64,000 nt of DNA from contig JAGZJZ010000014.1 of NCBI GenBank assembly GCA_018365455.1, positions 62,001 through 126,000 on the forward strand, read 5' to 3'. Each line of letters starts with the position of its first letter. Position 1 is the stretch's first letter. The position numbers and the translations under genes are program-made. Of the stretch, positions 1 through 11,600 are shown piece after piece. This stretch comes from Clostridiales bacterium. GTDB lineage: Bacteria; Bacillota; Clostridia; Lachnospirales; Lachnospiraceae. The notes beneath the pieces were generated by a model. The model was not told the origin of the DNA, did no database searches, and saw only the letters and a program-made list of their open reading frames with translations.

Positions 1-408
1 TGTGGAATTGTAGTTGCCAGAGCGTGCTTGTTTGATGCTCTTTTTGTTATAAGCTTCTTGGTCAACTAGACGTTTTTCCAATGCGTATTGACTGAATTTA
101 GGAGACTTTTTGATTACATTTTCAAGAATTCCCTTTTCGAAGTTTACCTGTTCTTGTAGTGACATTTTTATGAAATCTTGTACTGTGATGTTAGATTCAT
201 ATTCATCATATGGGTGACCGCACCAATTGCAAGGAGTATGACCACTGTAAATGCCATCCGGTATCCATCCACAATGCCAACACACTATAAATTTTGTCAT
301 TTTAGCTTTCGGTACCTCTTTCCCTTTAATAGGAAAACCACAGTGTGGGCACAACTCCGCCTGATCACTTACTTTACCTTCACACTCTGGACATGTTAAT
401 AAAGCCAT
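1..408 (-). CDS. Double zinc-ribbon protein, 3' end beyond window
   Basis: The gene starts at 408 with ATG behind a strong AGGAGGAAG ribosome-binding site and reads leftwards off the window, giving at least 136 codons. The N-terminus carries two zinc-ribbon knuckle pairs, CPEC with CPHCG (residues ~6-25) and CWHCGW with CNWCG (~40-60). The visible remainder is helical and charged. Such small treble-clef or zinc-ribbon proteins bind zinc; the partner (nucleic acid or protein) cannot be told. It runs opposite to the tail genes and has its own promoter, so it looks like a cargo gene inserted upstream of the tape measure gene. No function is assigned. Confidence 0.75.
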   Translation of the reverse strand, partial: MALLTCPECEGKVSDQAELCPHCGFPIKGKEVPKAKMTKFIVCWHCGWIPDGIYSGHTPCNWCGHPYDEYESNITVQDFIKMSLQEQVNFEKGILENVIKKSPKFSQYALEKRLVDQEAYNKKSIKQARSGNYNST

Positions 409-448
409 AACTCTTCCTCCTGTTAACAATTACCATATTTTAATTAAA

Positions 449-477
449 ATTATATACAACTTTTATATAAAAAGCAA
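449..477 (-). promoter_or_regulatory. Promoter of the zinc-ribbon gene
   Basis: Reading leftwards, TTGCTT (472-477) is followed after 17 bases by TATAAT (449-454), about 40 bases before the start codon at 408. This is a good vegetative sigma-A promoter and supports independent transcription against the direction of the tail genes. Confidence 0.55.
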
Positions 478-495
478 TATATATTTCCCAATAAT

Positions 496-3400
496 ATGTA
501 TTGCTTAGTTTTGATCACTGATTTATTCAATAAAATAAAATTTGGTAAAAGCAGAGAAAATATATTAGGTTCTTTCACCGAGGAAGGGCTTGCTGAAACT
601 TATAAAACTCTCGCCAAATCTGGGGATGTTACAGGACTAGCAAATTTCAAGAAAAACCTTCCCTCCCGAGAACTGGTTGATTTCTTTAAAGATGTTGAAA
701 GTCATAAGAAGAAAATTGCGGATCTACCATCCTACGTAGACGACTGTACAAAAAGCTTTGGATCATTCAAAGACAAGCTCTCTGGCTTAGGTGGAAAAAC
801 GGTCAGTGTTTTAAAAGGTCTCGGTGTCGGTCTGGCAAAAACTGCTCTGAATTTCGGAGTCTTTATGCTGGCTGATTTAGCCATAGGTGCTGCTGTTAAA
901 GGAATTGATAATTTCGTTCATCGTTCTGAAAAGTTAATCGAAAAGGGCAACGAAGCAAAAAAAACAATTACGGGAATCAATGATGCATATAAAAAGAGCT
1001 CAGACTCCTTGAAAGAAAATTCAGAATCCTATGAAGAATTGTCAAAAGGTATTGATAAGGTTACAAATAGAAACATCTCTTTATCAGATGAAGATTATCA
1101 GGAATTAATGGATATACAAAATTCTTTGGCAGAATCGTTCCCAGAACTTGTTAGTGGCTGGGACATCCAAGGAAATGCTATTTTGAATTTAGGAAATTCA
1201 GCGCAGTCTGCAGGTGATCAGCTTACAGAATTATTAAAAACACAGCGTGAATTGGCTAATATTGAAATTGCGAAGCAGCTACCTGATCAATATAAAGGTA
1301 TAGCAGAACAAACTAAGATATTAAAAAAAGAAAAAGATGAATATCAACAATCTGTTGATTCGTTAAGTATTGAACGTGCTTCTTTTCTTGATAGATTAAC
1401 ATCTGAGAATGAAAATGGTGGATTTACTAGTGCATGGATTGAAGCTACCCCGGGTATTTATGATAAAATGCTTAGTCTCTGGGGAGATAAAGCTTATATT
1501 ACTCCTGAAATAAAGGACGGATTAGAGGGATATACTGTCACTCTTAATACTGTTCTTAACGAAGATGATCTTAATAAAGCTAAAGAAGAATTAACTGAGG
1601 TCAACAAACCTGATAAAATCGCTGAAGCTAATTTAGCCAACGAAATAAGTAAAAACAGAAAATTAGCAGCTATTACAGAAAAAGAAATTCGAGCAACATG
1701 GAATGAACTTGTTCCTTCTATTGCTACGTACCTTGAAACGTCTCCAGCTTATACAGACTTAAGTGACAAACTCAAATCTGGAATCTTAGGAATCGTACCG
1801 AATACTGATTGGAATAAAATAGCTACCGATTACGATGGTAATATTGAAAGTTTCATAAAAAAGGAATTTATCCTTCCAATAGCATCTGAAACTCCTCAAG
1901 TACAAAAAGCGTATGAAGAACTGTTTACGATCAACCCTGATGATTATACAGTAGGTGAATATCAAAACAAAACTGATTCTTTAATACAAGCTATTACTGG
2001 CGACGATGTTGATGCTCAAAATAAACTCAAGATCAAATTGGGACTTGCATTTGAGACTACAGATGATAAGGGAAATGTTAATGGCATAAAAGATTCAGTA
2101 GAACAACAATTGGAAACTTTGTCGAAAGAATTACCGGCTATCTCTCTTAAAGATCTTAAAAATCTAAACGTTTCTGATATGAAGATCGCTTATGATCTCG
2201 TGATAAATGCTGATAAAGCTTTCAAAACAATAGATGAGTTAAATGCTGCCATTACTGAGTCTAAGAACGAACAAGCATATGATGATAATTTCAAACAAAT
2301 AAAAGAAGATGTTAGCGCCTTTACTTCTGCTTATAGTAAATTGAACGAAGCCATGTCTTCCCAAGGCACTGGCAAAAGCTTGTCTTTAGAAAACTTCAAT
2401 GCTGCTGAGTTAGAAGATTATCGGTCTGCTCTCGAATACGTCAACGGCTCCTTACAGCTTAACGAAGAAAAAGTAAAAGCATTATCAAAAGCAAAAGCGG
2501 AAGAAACCTTAGCGACAATTAAAGCTGCCGATGCTCAGACAAAAGCAGACTACAGAGACAATGCAAACCGCATTCAGGAATTATTAGATATCAAACGGTC
2601 ATTATCAGAAGAAGAGCAACAAGAACTAACTAGTCTACAGACAAAACAAGATAATTTATATTATCAGTCTCAACAGTACTCACTCATGGCTGCCAGCATT
2701 CGTGAAGCAACTGGTGCTTACCAGGAATGGTTAAACACGCAAAACGCTCATGAAGAAGGGGATATGGGTACTGATGTATCTAATGCAATACAGGCTATTA
2801 AAGATGTCAATGATACCGAGTCCGATAGTTATATGGAAGTCGGGACTAAGAAATACAAAGCTGCAATGGAATTTGTTGTACCTGACAATATTCCGGAAGA
2901 ACAGGTGCAGACTTATGTAGATAATTTAGGCACATATTTCAAAGATAAATCTGGTGCAGATAAATTTCTGGAAGAGTCCATCAATAAAGGTTTAATGCAG
3001 TATGACCCTGATACTGAAAAGCTCAAAGTCGTTGCCGATAAAACAATGAAAGATTTTGCAAGTCAGTTCAACTGGACTGATGAAACCGTTCAGGCAATGT
3101 TTGGTGTCCTCAATGATTATGGCGGAGAATATGACTGGGGAGATGAAGCATTCAGTAATATTGATGATGCGTTATTTGAAACGGAAAAACATATCTCTGA
3201 TACTCAAACAAAAATTGATAAGATTAATGATAAGAAAATAAAAACCTCTGTAGACTTCATTGAATTAAAACAGTTAAATCAAGATTTACAGGAGGCTCTT
3301 AGTCTTAAGCAAGAACTCTCAGCTGAAAAGGTCAATACTTCTATCGGCTTGGATGAAGATATTTTAAATACCCGCACTAGCCTTAATGGTATGCAAAATA

Positions 3401-6400
3401 AACAGAATATGGGATTCACCGTTGATGATTCTGAAATTGAAGCAGCACAGAATAAGTTAAATGAACTTATAGCACAGAAAAATGAATTAGGAACTCCTAC
3501 AAAAGTCGAAATTCAGGCTGCTATTGAAGATACCGATTCTAAGATTACGACATTGAATAGTGAACTGGAAGCATTAAATAACAAAAACTATACATTATCA
3601 GTTGATGTTAATGAAGAAAATGCACCTGCCCGTATCGCTGAAATCCAAGATCAATTAAAGAGTCTTGAAGGCAATAAAGTCAAAATGGAAGTTATGGCTG
3701 AAACTGCACCTGCTGAATCTGCTGTACAAAAAGTGCAGGATGACGAAATTGAAGATAAAAACTTTCATGTCAATGCAATTGATAATGCAAGTTCTTCACT
3801 ACAGATGATACGTGCTTATCTGAGCACTATACAGGATAAAACCATAACCGTTACTACCATGCATAACAATCAAAGCGGTGGTGCCTCGGGGCCTTTACCC
3901 ATATCAGGAACACATGGTGTAAACGGAACATTCAATGGTAGTGCTTTCGCCAATGGCAATGCAGGTAACCCAATTGGACAACGAGTACTTATAGGGGAAC
4001 TTGGTAGAGAAATTGTTGTTGATCCTAATACTGGGAAATGGCGGACATACGGAGATAATGGGGCTGAGTTTGCTCATATTCCTAAAAATGCTATTGTATT
4101 TAATCACTTACAATCCGAAAATTTATTAGAAAGAGGATTTGTCACTGGTCGTGGAACATTAAAGGGTGGCGCTTTAGCAAGTGGCAATGCTTTTGTTGGC
4201 GGTGGGATTTCATATAAACCTGGAAGTGGAATTACAAGCGGTTACGTTCCCAACTCATCCTCTTCTGCAACAAACCAAAATACATCTGCTGTAAATGCAA
4301 ATAGTCAAGCACAAGGCGAAAATACCGAAAAAACCAAAGAGTCCACATCAGAAATAGATAACTTTGCTACCCGCTTAAGCTGGCTTGAGCGTAAAGCGAA
4401 GAACATCACAGATTCCATAACAGAATATGTATCCTTTGCTTTCAAATCTGCAAAACTCAAAGCGCAGTCAAAACTAAATGATACACGTATCTCTGCAAAT
4501 CAGCGGAGTTATGAAGGTTATCTAAATAAAGCTAACAGTATTGAACTTTCTGAGGACTGGAAGCAAAAGGTACGTGATGGAGACTTCTCCATAGACACAA
4601 TCGACACCTCCACAGATGACGGTAAAAAGCTGAAAGAAAACATTGATAATTACCAGAAATGGTATGACAAAGCTCTGGACTGCAAAGATGCTGTTGCTGA
4701 ACTACGCAGAGAACAGACAAAGCTATTCGATGAATTAATGAACATTCCAACTGAAAAAGCAGAAAAGAAAATTGAAAAGCTTAATGATAAGTTAGATCTC
4801 TTGGAAGCTAACTATAATGCAGCGAGTTCTGGAAGTTCTGCGACTATTCAGAAAAGGATTCAGCTAAAGGAAAAACTGGAACCACAGAAAAAGACTGCAA
4901 AGTCTAAGAATAAGATTACTCGGAAAGCAAAGAAAGAATTTAATGCTGCTGATGACAGGATGGATGACAGTGCCGAAGCTGCAATCAAAGCCGTTAATAA
5001 GAGTGGACTCTCTCGGACTAAGAAGAACCGGCTCAAAAAGCAGATCAATGCAGGTAAGAAAATCAGCACAAAAGGATTTTCAGGCAAGAAGCTAAAAGCG
5101 GTTGAAGCATATGACCAATCTGTTTCGAAGAGATCTTCAGCCAAGAAAACATATAAATCAGCTAAAAAGATTTCGGATAAAGCCAATAGCAAGGTAGCCC
5201 GTACAGAAAAAGAACTTCGAAGCCTCAATAAAAATGATGCACAAGCATCTTATATAGAACAAAATGCGATATTGGACAAAGAAGTCACCAATCAGAGAAG
5301 TCAGTATAACACCTATAAGAAAGCTGATAAAGAAGCTGATAAGAATGTCAAATCAACAAAAAAGACTGTAAAAAGTAAAGGTAATAGTCTTCTTAAAACT
5401 AAAAATAAAAATATACGAAAGCAAGAAGCTGCAATTAAAGCTGGTAAAACCATCAGTACAAAAGGGTTAAAAGGTGACGATTTAAAGAAAGCGAAAGCTT
5501 ATAATGAAGCTGTCAAGAAAAATAACCTGGCTTTAAATGCACAAACGAAAGCTGCTAATAATGCTGCTAAAGCTCAAGCGGAACTGGCTTCCAAAATGGC
5601 GGAAGTTGCAAATCAGCAAATGGAAAATATAAAAGCATTCTATGAAGCGAAAGGAACGTATCTCTCTTCTAATAGTAACAAGGCTTCTAAAAACAGAGAA
5701 CTAAAAGTCGCTCAAGGTAAGGCTGTTACCGAAAATGATTTTGGAGCTGAAATTGTTGGAAAGAGAAATGAGAAGACAAATCTATTATCCCAACAAAAAG
5801 CAATGCAGGATCAATTTAATTCACTAGTGAAGTCAGGAAAAATCAAAGCAGGTAGTGAGGATTGGTATAAGTGGCAAGCTGATATTGATGGTGTTGGTAC
5901 TGCAGCTGCAGATGCTGAAATAGAAATTCAAAACCTGCTCGACAGCCAGAAAAATATCAAAGTAACAAACATGGGTTATTCATTGGACAGACTTAAAGCC
6001 CAAGCAGACAGTAAACAAGATGATATTTCTTTAAATGAAAAGAAGGGGATTCTCGCTACTGCTGGTGACTACAATACTTTAAAAACAAACAGCGAAGCCC
6101 AGGTAACAAACCTTGCTGCTCAGAATAAGGAATATAAGGCACAGCAAAAAGGGTTAGATATTAACTCTGAGAAATATCAGGAAATACAGTCCAAGATTGA
6201 AGCAAATGAATCTGCAATAAGAGCTGCACAGCAAAATCAGGAAGAATGGAATCACACAATTGAGAATCTTCCTATAGAAAAACTGCAAAAGGAACTGGAG
6301 TTACTAGATGCCCAGAAGTCAAATCTTGAAAGCATCGTTAATCTAAAAAAGGCTCAAAGTTCTGATTTGAGTAAGGATGATTACGAAAGCCAGATTACGA

Positions 6401-7767
6401 AAAATAAGGAAGAAATTAATAAGCAAAAAGCCATAAAAAGTGCAGCCGAAGAAAATGCTAAAAAGTATGCAGGTGATCCTGACAATGAGTACTTCAAACA
6501 GTATACACAGGAAGCACTTGATGCTGATACCGCTATAAATAATCTGGAAGCTGATAATGAAGAATTAAAGGACTCAATGCGAAATGACATTTACTTCCGT
6601 GATCTTGAACGGATGCTTGAAGTTACAGAGCATTTAAGAAATTCTCTTAGTACAATAGCTTCGCTTATTACTGATGAGATGATGTTTGACGATGATGGTA
6701 AAATGACAGATTTTGGAATTACCAAGCTTGCCACAAGTATTAAAGAATACGAATCATACATGGATGATATCCAAACGATTCAGAAAAAGATTGCAACGAT
6801 TGAGGGGCTAAAGGGACAGGAAGGTTATTCTGAAAAAGAATACCTGGAAGACCTGAAGAATGCACAAGAAGAACTCAATGAAGCAATCAAAAATGGTGGC
6901 TCTGCAAGAGAAGCCATATTGAATATCATGAAAAGCCAATCTAAAGCGGAACTTGATGCTATTTTCAAAGTCATTGATGCCCGGAACAAGTTGTTACAAA
7001 AAACTGAAGACTATTATAATTACGACAAGAACATGAAGAAAAGCAGTAAGGAGCTTCAGCAGTTAAAGGCACAAGCAGCCGCTCTTGACGGCGTAACGGA
7101 TGCAGAAAGCAGGGCACAAAAAGCAAGGTTAGATGCACAGATCAAAGAAAAGCAAGACGAAATCGATGATACCGTTCATGAACAGACAATTAAGATACAG
7201 ATGGATGGACTTGACGAACTCAAGACTGAATTGCAGGAGGATTATGATAAATATATCAAAGACCTTGCACAGAATCTGGACAAGATCACTGACCTGATTA
7301 ATGGGGCAACCGACATTGTTACTTCCTCTTTTGGAAAAGTCGGAGAAACCATACAGAAGATGTTGGAAAGTCTGGGAGTTACTCCTGAAAACTTTGACTG
7401 GTCTGGTCTTGGTGGTGCTGCTAAAGGCGGAGTAATTGAGAAGATTCATTCAAACGGTGATTCACTGCTTGCTTCTGTAAATCCGGGAGAAACCATCTTA
7501 ACACAGGATTTCACAAAAATTCTGCCAGAAGCTTTATTTACGATGAAAGCTTTTCATGCTCAGTTTGCTGATATGCCTACACCAAAAATTCCTAAGATTG
7601 AACCACGAGGATTCAACAACTTAAATCCAAACGTTAACATGTCATTCAATATCCAAAGCAACAATCCACAGGATACTGCAAATGCTATCAAGAAAGAAAT
7701 ACCGCATATCAGCAAGTTAGTAATAAAAGAAATCGCAAAAGATGCCCGAAAAGGCGGACTATTATAA
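496..7767 (+). CDS. Phage tail tape measure protein
   Basis: A 2,423-residue protein with a hydrophobic stretch near residues 105-135, then very long Lys/Glu/Ala-rich coiled-coil segments. There are two Gly-rich sections: one near 1,130-1,260 (LIGELGREIVV type motif), and a C-terminal one (~2,310) with AAKGGVIE and NPGETILT motifs typical of tape measures of clostridial siphoviruses. It sets tail length and is ejected with the DNA; at ~0.15 nm per residue the tail would be roughly 350 nm. A segment recurs about 130 residues apart (near 1,517 and 1,647; shared core STKG). The first ATG has no visible Shine-Dalgarno sequence, and the frame is closed by TAA at 445, so the 5' end may be atypical or truncated. 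Confidence 0.9.
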   Translation: MYCLVLITDLFNKIKFGKSRENILGSFTEEGLAETYKTLAKSGDVTGLANFKKNLPSRELVDFFKDVESHKKKIADLPSYVDDCTKSFGSFKDKLSGLGGKTVSVLKGLGVGLAKTALNFGVFMLADLAIGAAVKGIDNFVHRSEKLIEKGNEAKKTITGINDAYKKSSDSLKENSESYEELSKGIDKVTNRNISLSDEDYQELMDIQNSLAESFPELVSGWDIQGNAILNLGNSAQSAGDQLTELLKTQRELANIEIAKQLPDQYKGIAEQTKILKKEKDEYQQSVDSLSIERASFLDRLTSENENGGFTSAWIEATPGIYDKMLSLWGDKAYITPEIKDGLEGYTVTLNTVLNEDDLNKAKEELTEVNKPDKIAEANLANEISKNRKLAAITEKEIRATWNELVPSIATYLETSPAYTDLSDKLKSGILGIVPNTDWNKIATDYDGNIESFIKKEFILPIASETPQVQKAYEELFTINPDDYTVGEYQNKTDSLIQAITGDDVDAQNKLKIKLGLAFETTDDKGNVNGIKDSVEQQLETLSKELPAISLKDLKNLNVSDMKIAYDLVINADKAFKTIDELNAAITESKNEQAYDDNFKQIKEDVSAFTSAYSKLNEAMSSQGTGKSLSLENFNAAELEDYRSALEYVNGSLQLNEEKVKALSKAKAEETLATIKAADAQTKADYRDNANRIQELLDIKRSLSEEEQQELTSLQTKQDNLYYQSQQYSLMAASIREATGAYQEWLNTQNAHEEGDMGTDVSNAIQAIKDVNDTESDSYMEVGTKKYKAAMEFVVPDNIPEEQVQTYVDNLGTYFKDKSGADKFLEESINKGLMQYDPDTEKLKVVADKTMKDFASQFNWTDETVQAMFGVLNDYGGEYDWGDEAFSNIDDALFETEKHISDTQTKIDKINDKKIKTSVDFIELKQLNQDLQEALSLKQELSAEKVNTSIGLDEDILNTRTSLNGMQNKQNMGFTVDDSEIEAAQNKLNELIAQKNELGTPTKVEIQAAIEDTDSKITTLNSELEALNNKNYTLSVDVNEENAPARIAEIQDQLKSLEGNKVKMEVMAETAPAESAVQKVQDDEIEDKNFHVNAIDNASSSLQMIRAYLSTIQDKTITVTTMHNNQSGGASGPLPISGTHGVNGTFNGSAFANGNAGNPIGQRVLIGELGREIVVDPNTGKWRTYGDNGAEFAHIPKNAIVFNHLQSENLLERGFVTGRGTLKGGALASGNAFVGGGISYKPGSGITSGYVPNSSSSATNQNTSAVNANSQAQGENTEKTKESTSEIDNFATRLSWLERKAKNITDSITEYVSFAFKSAKLKAQSKLNDTRISANQRSYEGYLNKANSIELSEDWKQKVRDGDFSIDTIDTSTDDGKKLKENIDNYQKWYDKALDCKDAVAELRREQTKLFDELMNIPTEKAEKKIEKLNDKLDLLEANYNAASSGSSATIQKRIQLKEKLEPQKKTAKSKNKITRKAKKEFNAADDRMDDSAEAAIKAVNKSGLSRTKKNRLKKQINAGKKISTKGFSGKKLKAVEAYDQSVSKRSSAKKTYKSAKKISDKANSKVARTEKELRSLNKNDAQASYIEQNAILDKEVTNQRSQYNTYKKADKEADKNVKSTKKTVKSKGNSLLKTKNKNIRKQEAAIKAGKTISTKGLKGDDLKKAKAYNEAVKKNNLALNAQTKAANNAAKAQAELASKMAEVANQQMENIKAFYEAKGTYLSSNSNKASKNRELKVAQGKAVTENDFGAEIVGKRNEKTNLLSQQKAMQDQFNSLVKSGKIKAGSEDWYKWQADIDGVGTAAADAEIEIQNLLDSQKNIKVTNMGYSLDRLKAQADSKQDDISLNEKKGILATAGDYNTLKTNSEAQVTNLAAQNKEYKAQQKGLDINSEKYQEIQSKIEANESAIRAAQQNQEEWNHTIENLPIEKLQKELELLDAQKSNLESIVNLKKAQSSDLSKDDYESQITKNKEEINKQKAIKSAAEENAKKYAGDPDNEYFKQYTQEALDADTAINNLEADNEELKDSMRNDIYFRDLERMLEVTEHLRNSLSTIASLITDEMMFDDDGKMTDFGITKLATSIKEYESYMDDIQTIQKKIATIEGLKGQEGYSEKEYLEDLKNAQEELNEAIKNGGSAREAILNIMKSQSKAELDAIFKVIDARNKLLQKTEDYYNYDKNMKKSSKELQQLKAQAAALDGVTDAESRAQKARLDAQIKEKQDEIDDTVHEQTIKIQMDGLDELKTELQEDYDKYIKDLAQNLDKITDLINGATDIVTSSFGKVGETIQKMLESLGVTPENFDWSGLGGAAKGGVIEKIHSNGDSLLASVNPGETILTQDFTKILPEALFTMKAFHAQFADMPTPKIPKIEPRGFNNLNPNVNMSFNIQSNNPQDTANAIKKEIPHISKLVIKEIAKDARKGGLL

Positions 7768-7776
7768 AATCATTAG

Positions 7777-7811
7777 GAAGCTGCTCTGTTAAAGGGGCAG
7801 CTTCTATTTTT
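7777..7811 (+). terminator. Rho-independent terminator or attenuator after the tape measure gene
   Basis: An 8-bp stem, GAAGCTGC (7777-7784) with GCAGCTTC (797-804 of the same kb), is followed by a T-rich run. It sits between two tail genes, so it probably tunes rather than stops late transcription. Confidence 0.6.
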
Positions 7812-7830
7812 GTTAGAAAGGAGGTTTACG

Positions 7831-8628
7831 ATGGAATTTAAATATGACGAAAAAACCAGTGCCACTGTTCTGTCCGTTCCTTTAATCTTATGTTTCTTCG
7901 ATTATCCTGAAGAACTTACCGGATTTGAACGGGAAACAATAAAAGGCGAAACCACAATAAATCGTAGTGTTCCAAACCAGTATGGCACAAAATATGTATC
8001 TACTCCAAAACCTGAATTTGCTTTAATAAAAGAAGACCAAAGTGTCTTTACGGATAATGAGCAAAGAATAATAAATCGATGGCTTACATCTCCAAAATTA
8101 CCCAAATGGTTGGAATTTAAAAAATCTGATAATGAAACGACCATTTATCAAGGAACTTTTACTGATGCCCGCTTTAAGCCAGCTTTAAATCCTATTGGTG
8201 TTATATGCCAGTTTGAATTTTCCTCTCCATATGCCTGGAACTTCCAAGAGGAACACTTTTCTACCGCTGGAACTTATTCCATATATGTAGACTCTGATGA
8301 AACTGAGGAATATGTTTATCCAATACTAACAGTTAAAACGGAAACAACAACTGACATAGTTATTAAAAATATAACTGACAACGATAATTCCATGAAAATT
8401 CATACTTACGCTAAACTTCCGATGACTTTCGACTGCAAATTATGCATTCCAACTGATGCTACAACGCATGGCATTATTTCCTACAAAGATTTGGGCTGGG
8501 AAGATGTCGGAAATATTTACTGGCTGCGGTTACTGCCGGGTGAAAATGTAATTCAGATAACAGGTGATGCCGATGTAAGAATTACATATAGATGTCCACA
8601 GAAAAAGGCTGGTGGTTTCCTATGTTAG
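7831..8628 (+). CDS. Distal tail protein (Dit-like)
   Basis: A 265-residue protein of the siphovirus tail-component family that forms the hub between tail tube and baseplate. I chose ATG at 7831 because AAAGGAGGT lies just upstream; a TTG 21 bases earlier lacks such support. The N-terminal half (to ~130) has the W/P-rich Dit pattern with WLTSPKLPKWLEF; the C-terminal half is beta-rich and ends with GENVIQITGDADVRITY, typical of galectin-like Dit domains. It directly follows the tape measure gene and overlaps the next gene by 7 bases, the standard order tape measure, Dit, Tal. Confidence 0.8.
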   Translation: MEFKYDEKTSATVLSVPLILCFFDYPEELTGFERETIKGETTINRSVPNQYGTKYVSTPKPEFALIKEDQSVFTDNEQRIINRWLTSPKLPKWLEFKKSDNETTIYQGTFTDARFKPALNPIGVICQFEFSSPYAWNFQEEHFSTAGTYSIYVDSDETEEYVYPILTVKTETTTDIVIKNITDNDNSMKIHTYAKLPMTFDCKLCIPTDATTHGIISYKDLGWEDVGNIYWLRLLPGENVIQITGDADVRITYRCPQKKAGGFLC

Positions 8629-11600
8629 AAAGTGGAAAACGTATTTACCTATGTCAGCCGGGAAATAAATTAATGACGCAATTAAACGGTGTCCAGATCG
8701 ATACCGTTCAATGCTCGGAGCACTTAAAAGATTTCTGGGAACTAAGCTTTGTCGTTGACCGTTATGTCACTACGGAAGATGGGACAGAGATTGTAACCAA
8801 TGGATATGAGGATCTGGGGGTTTACATGGAATTGTACCTGGAGGATATTGGTTACTTCCAGATGCAGGAACCGGTAACAGGCAATGATGGATTTCAGGAA
8901 ACAAAGTCGATCCAGGCATATGATATTTCAAAAGAATTTCAGGATAAAGCCCTGACCGGTATTTTAATTAATAAGGGTACCACAGATTCATTGGAGTATT
9001 TAGCAGCAAACAACGTTGATGAACTTGGTTTCGCCAAGAAATATATTATTCTGTACCGAAGCGATAACCCAGAATTATCATTGTTGCATCTTATGTTAGA
9101 AAAAATGCCTGGATGGAAAGCAGGCTTTGTTTCCGAAATCCTAAAAGACAATGAAGCGAAACGAATGTCCGTAGAAGCAGATAATACGAATATATACGCT
9201 TTTCTTACTTCTGTAGTCGCTCCAAAATTAGACCTTATCTTCCGATTTGATATTCTGAACAAAACGATTAACGTTTACGACAAGGAAGAAATCGGAGAAG
9301 ACACAACTGTATTTATTGGATACCGTAACCTCGCCAAGGCTGTAGAGATTAACTGTGATGAGGACAGCGTATTTACCCAGTTTACAGTAACTGGTGACGA
9401 TGATCTGGACATCCGGGCTGTAAATTTTAATGAAAGATGGATTCAAGACCTGTCTTTCTTTATGAACGAAAAATACATGTCATCCGAGCTGATAGAGAAG
9501 TTAAAAGCCTGGATTACATATCGTGAGAAGAAGCGTCCAGATTTCATAGAGTTGTCTACAAAAGGGGCAGATCTTGAGTCTAAGATACAAGACATAACTC
9601 ATCGTGCTCCAAATGACGGCTGCGACTGGAAACAATGGGACGACATGACGGAAGAACTACTTAATAAGAACATGAAGTACTACAATGCTCTCCTAACTAG
9701 TCTTCAGGTCAGTGTCGATCCAGATCCTCAGTATACTAATCCAACAGATGGGACAGAGCCAGAATATATCCCCTGGAAGAAAGAGGATGGCACAGTTGAC
9801 CATGAGCGATACTTAGATCTTCTATATAATAAGGCAAATGGATATGGCGGCTACTACACTTACATACAAATAAAGGATTATATTCTTCCGAATATTCAGA
9901 TCGCCATAGATAATCTGCTAATACCAGACAAAGAGGATAAGCACGATTACAACAAAGAATTTGAAACCAACTGGGATTTATATGGTGTTGATCTTCTGAA
10001 AGCAAAGAAAGAAAATTATGAAAATCTATTAAAGACACTTGAAGGATACGAAAAACCTTGGAATGAATTAACAGATGAGGAAAAAGCAAAACATCCTTCC
10101 GGAGAAGAAGCTTATAATATAGAACATGATAAGTATATCGAGTATAAAGGTTATCTTGGCAGTGAAACCACCCAAGGTACTCTCCTATTCAAACTAAAAC
10201 AACTGACAGATGAAATTGAGGTTTTAAAAACAGAACAAAAAGGCATCACAGATCAGAAAACCGCCATGATTGCCGATGTCTCAATAAGAAATGAAAAATG
10301 GAAGCCATCTGATGACGAGTATATCATTTACAACACTCTGATTCATGATCAAACATACACAAACTCTAATATAGTCTCTACATCAATAGATTCTACCCTT
10401 GATACCATAAAGGTACAGGAAACATTGTATCAGGATGCGATTGATAAAATCTCAGAATTATCCCAACCCCAATATACATTTACAACTGAAATGGATAATC
10501 TGCTACGCCTGGAAGAATTCAAATGCTGGCATAGCTCTTTTGTGCTGGGTAATTTTGTCCGCTTAGGAATTAGGGATGATTATTCCGTTAAGTTAAGATT
10601 AATAGGCAGAACGTGGAATCCGTGTGCGATTACTCCAGATTTAACCGTAGAATTTTCAAATATGATTACAAGCAGGTCAGGTAGAAATGACTTGACCCAG
10701 ATTCTGCAGAATGAAAATGAACGGGGATCTTCTGGTGGCGGAGTTACACTTGGAACTGGTAACAGCAAGGATGATAAAGAATACTTGACCACCTTATTGC
10801 AGAAAATGATTTCCAATAACCTGTTTAGCAACGCCGTAACCAACATTACCGGAAATTTACAAGTTCCTTCTGCTACGATTCAAAAATTAGTGGGGGAATA
10901 TCTTCGTTTTGCAAAAATAGATGTTGGGAGCATTACTGGAGATGAAGCAAGTTTTAATAAGTTTTTCAGTGAATATATAGATGCTGACTATATTGCAGCT
11001 CGTGTAATCATTGGTGATAATGCTGAGTTTAAAACGCTCTCAACATTAGTCGCCAATATTGGAGAATTAATCGCAGGTAAAGTAGTGGCAGGCAGTGGTT
11101 TAATTATCAATTTAACATCTGGTAACGTCCATATTGATGACGCAGTAATCAAAGAATTGATAGCTGCTAAAATATCAGTTGCAGATCTTATGGCACATGC
11201 AGCTTCAGCAGAAATAATCACACTCATTTCTACCGTTACCGGACAGCCCTCAATTGCTTTCGCTAATGGTACACAACAATTTTACGATGACAAAGGCAAT
11301 GTCCGCGTGCAGATTGGTCAGGATGCAAATGGGGAGTTCAATTTTATTGTCCGTGGTTCAGATGGAACTACTGCCCTCTTTGATGAAAAGGGTGTCACTA
11401 CTTCTGGTATTCGAGATGGATTGATTAAGAATGATATGCTTGGTGAAAATGAGATCTCCAAGAATAAACTCAATTTCCCAATCGTTAAAACCGATGATAA
11501 CGGTAAAGTGTCGATCACAGAAATCTTAGATGGCAACGGAGATCAGTTTGGGATTAAGTACCAAGAGTTCCAAGAAAGTGTAACTTCTACAACGACTGCC

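Noticed and set aside
4860..5228. Minus-strand gene of 122 aa with hydrophobic residues
   Set aside because: Antisense of the Lys-rich tape measure coiled coil, which always gives Leu/Phe-rich shadows.
8592..8621. Upstream start of the tail-associated protein
   Set aside because: This ATG lies within the Dit gene without a suitable ribosome-binding site; ATG at 8622 overlaps the stop as in coupled genes.
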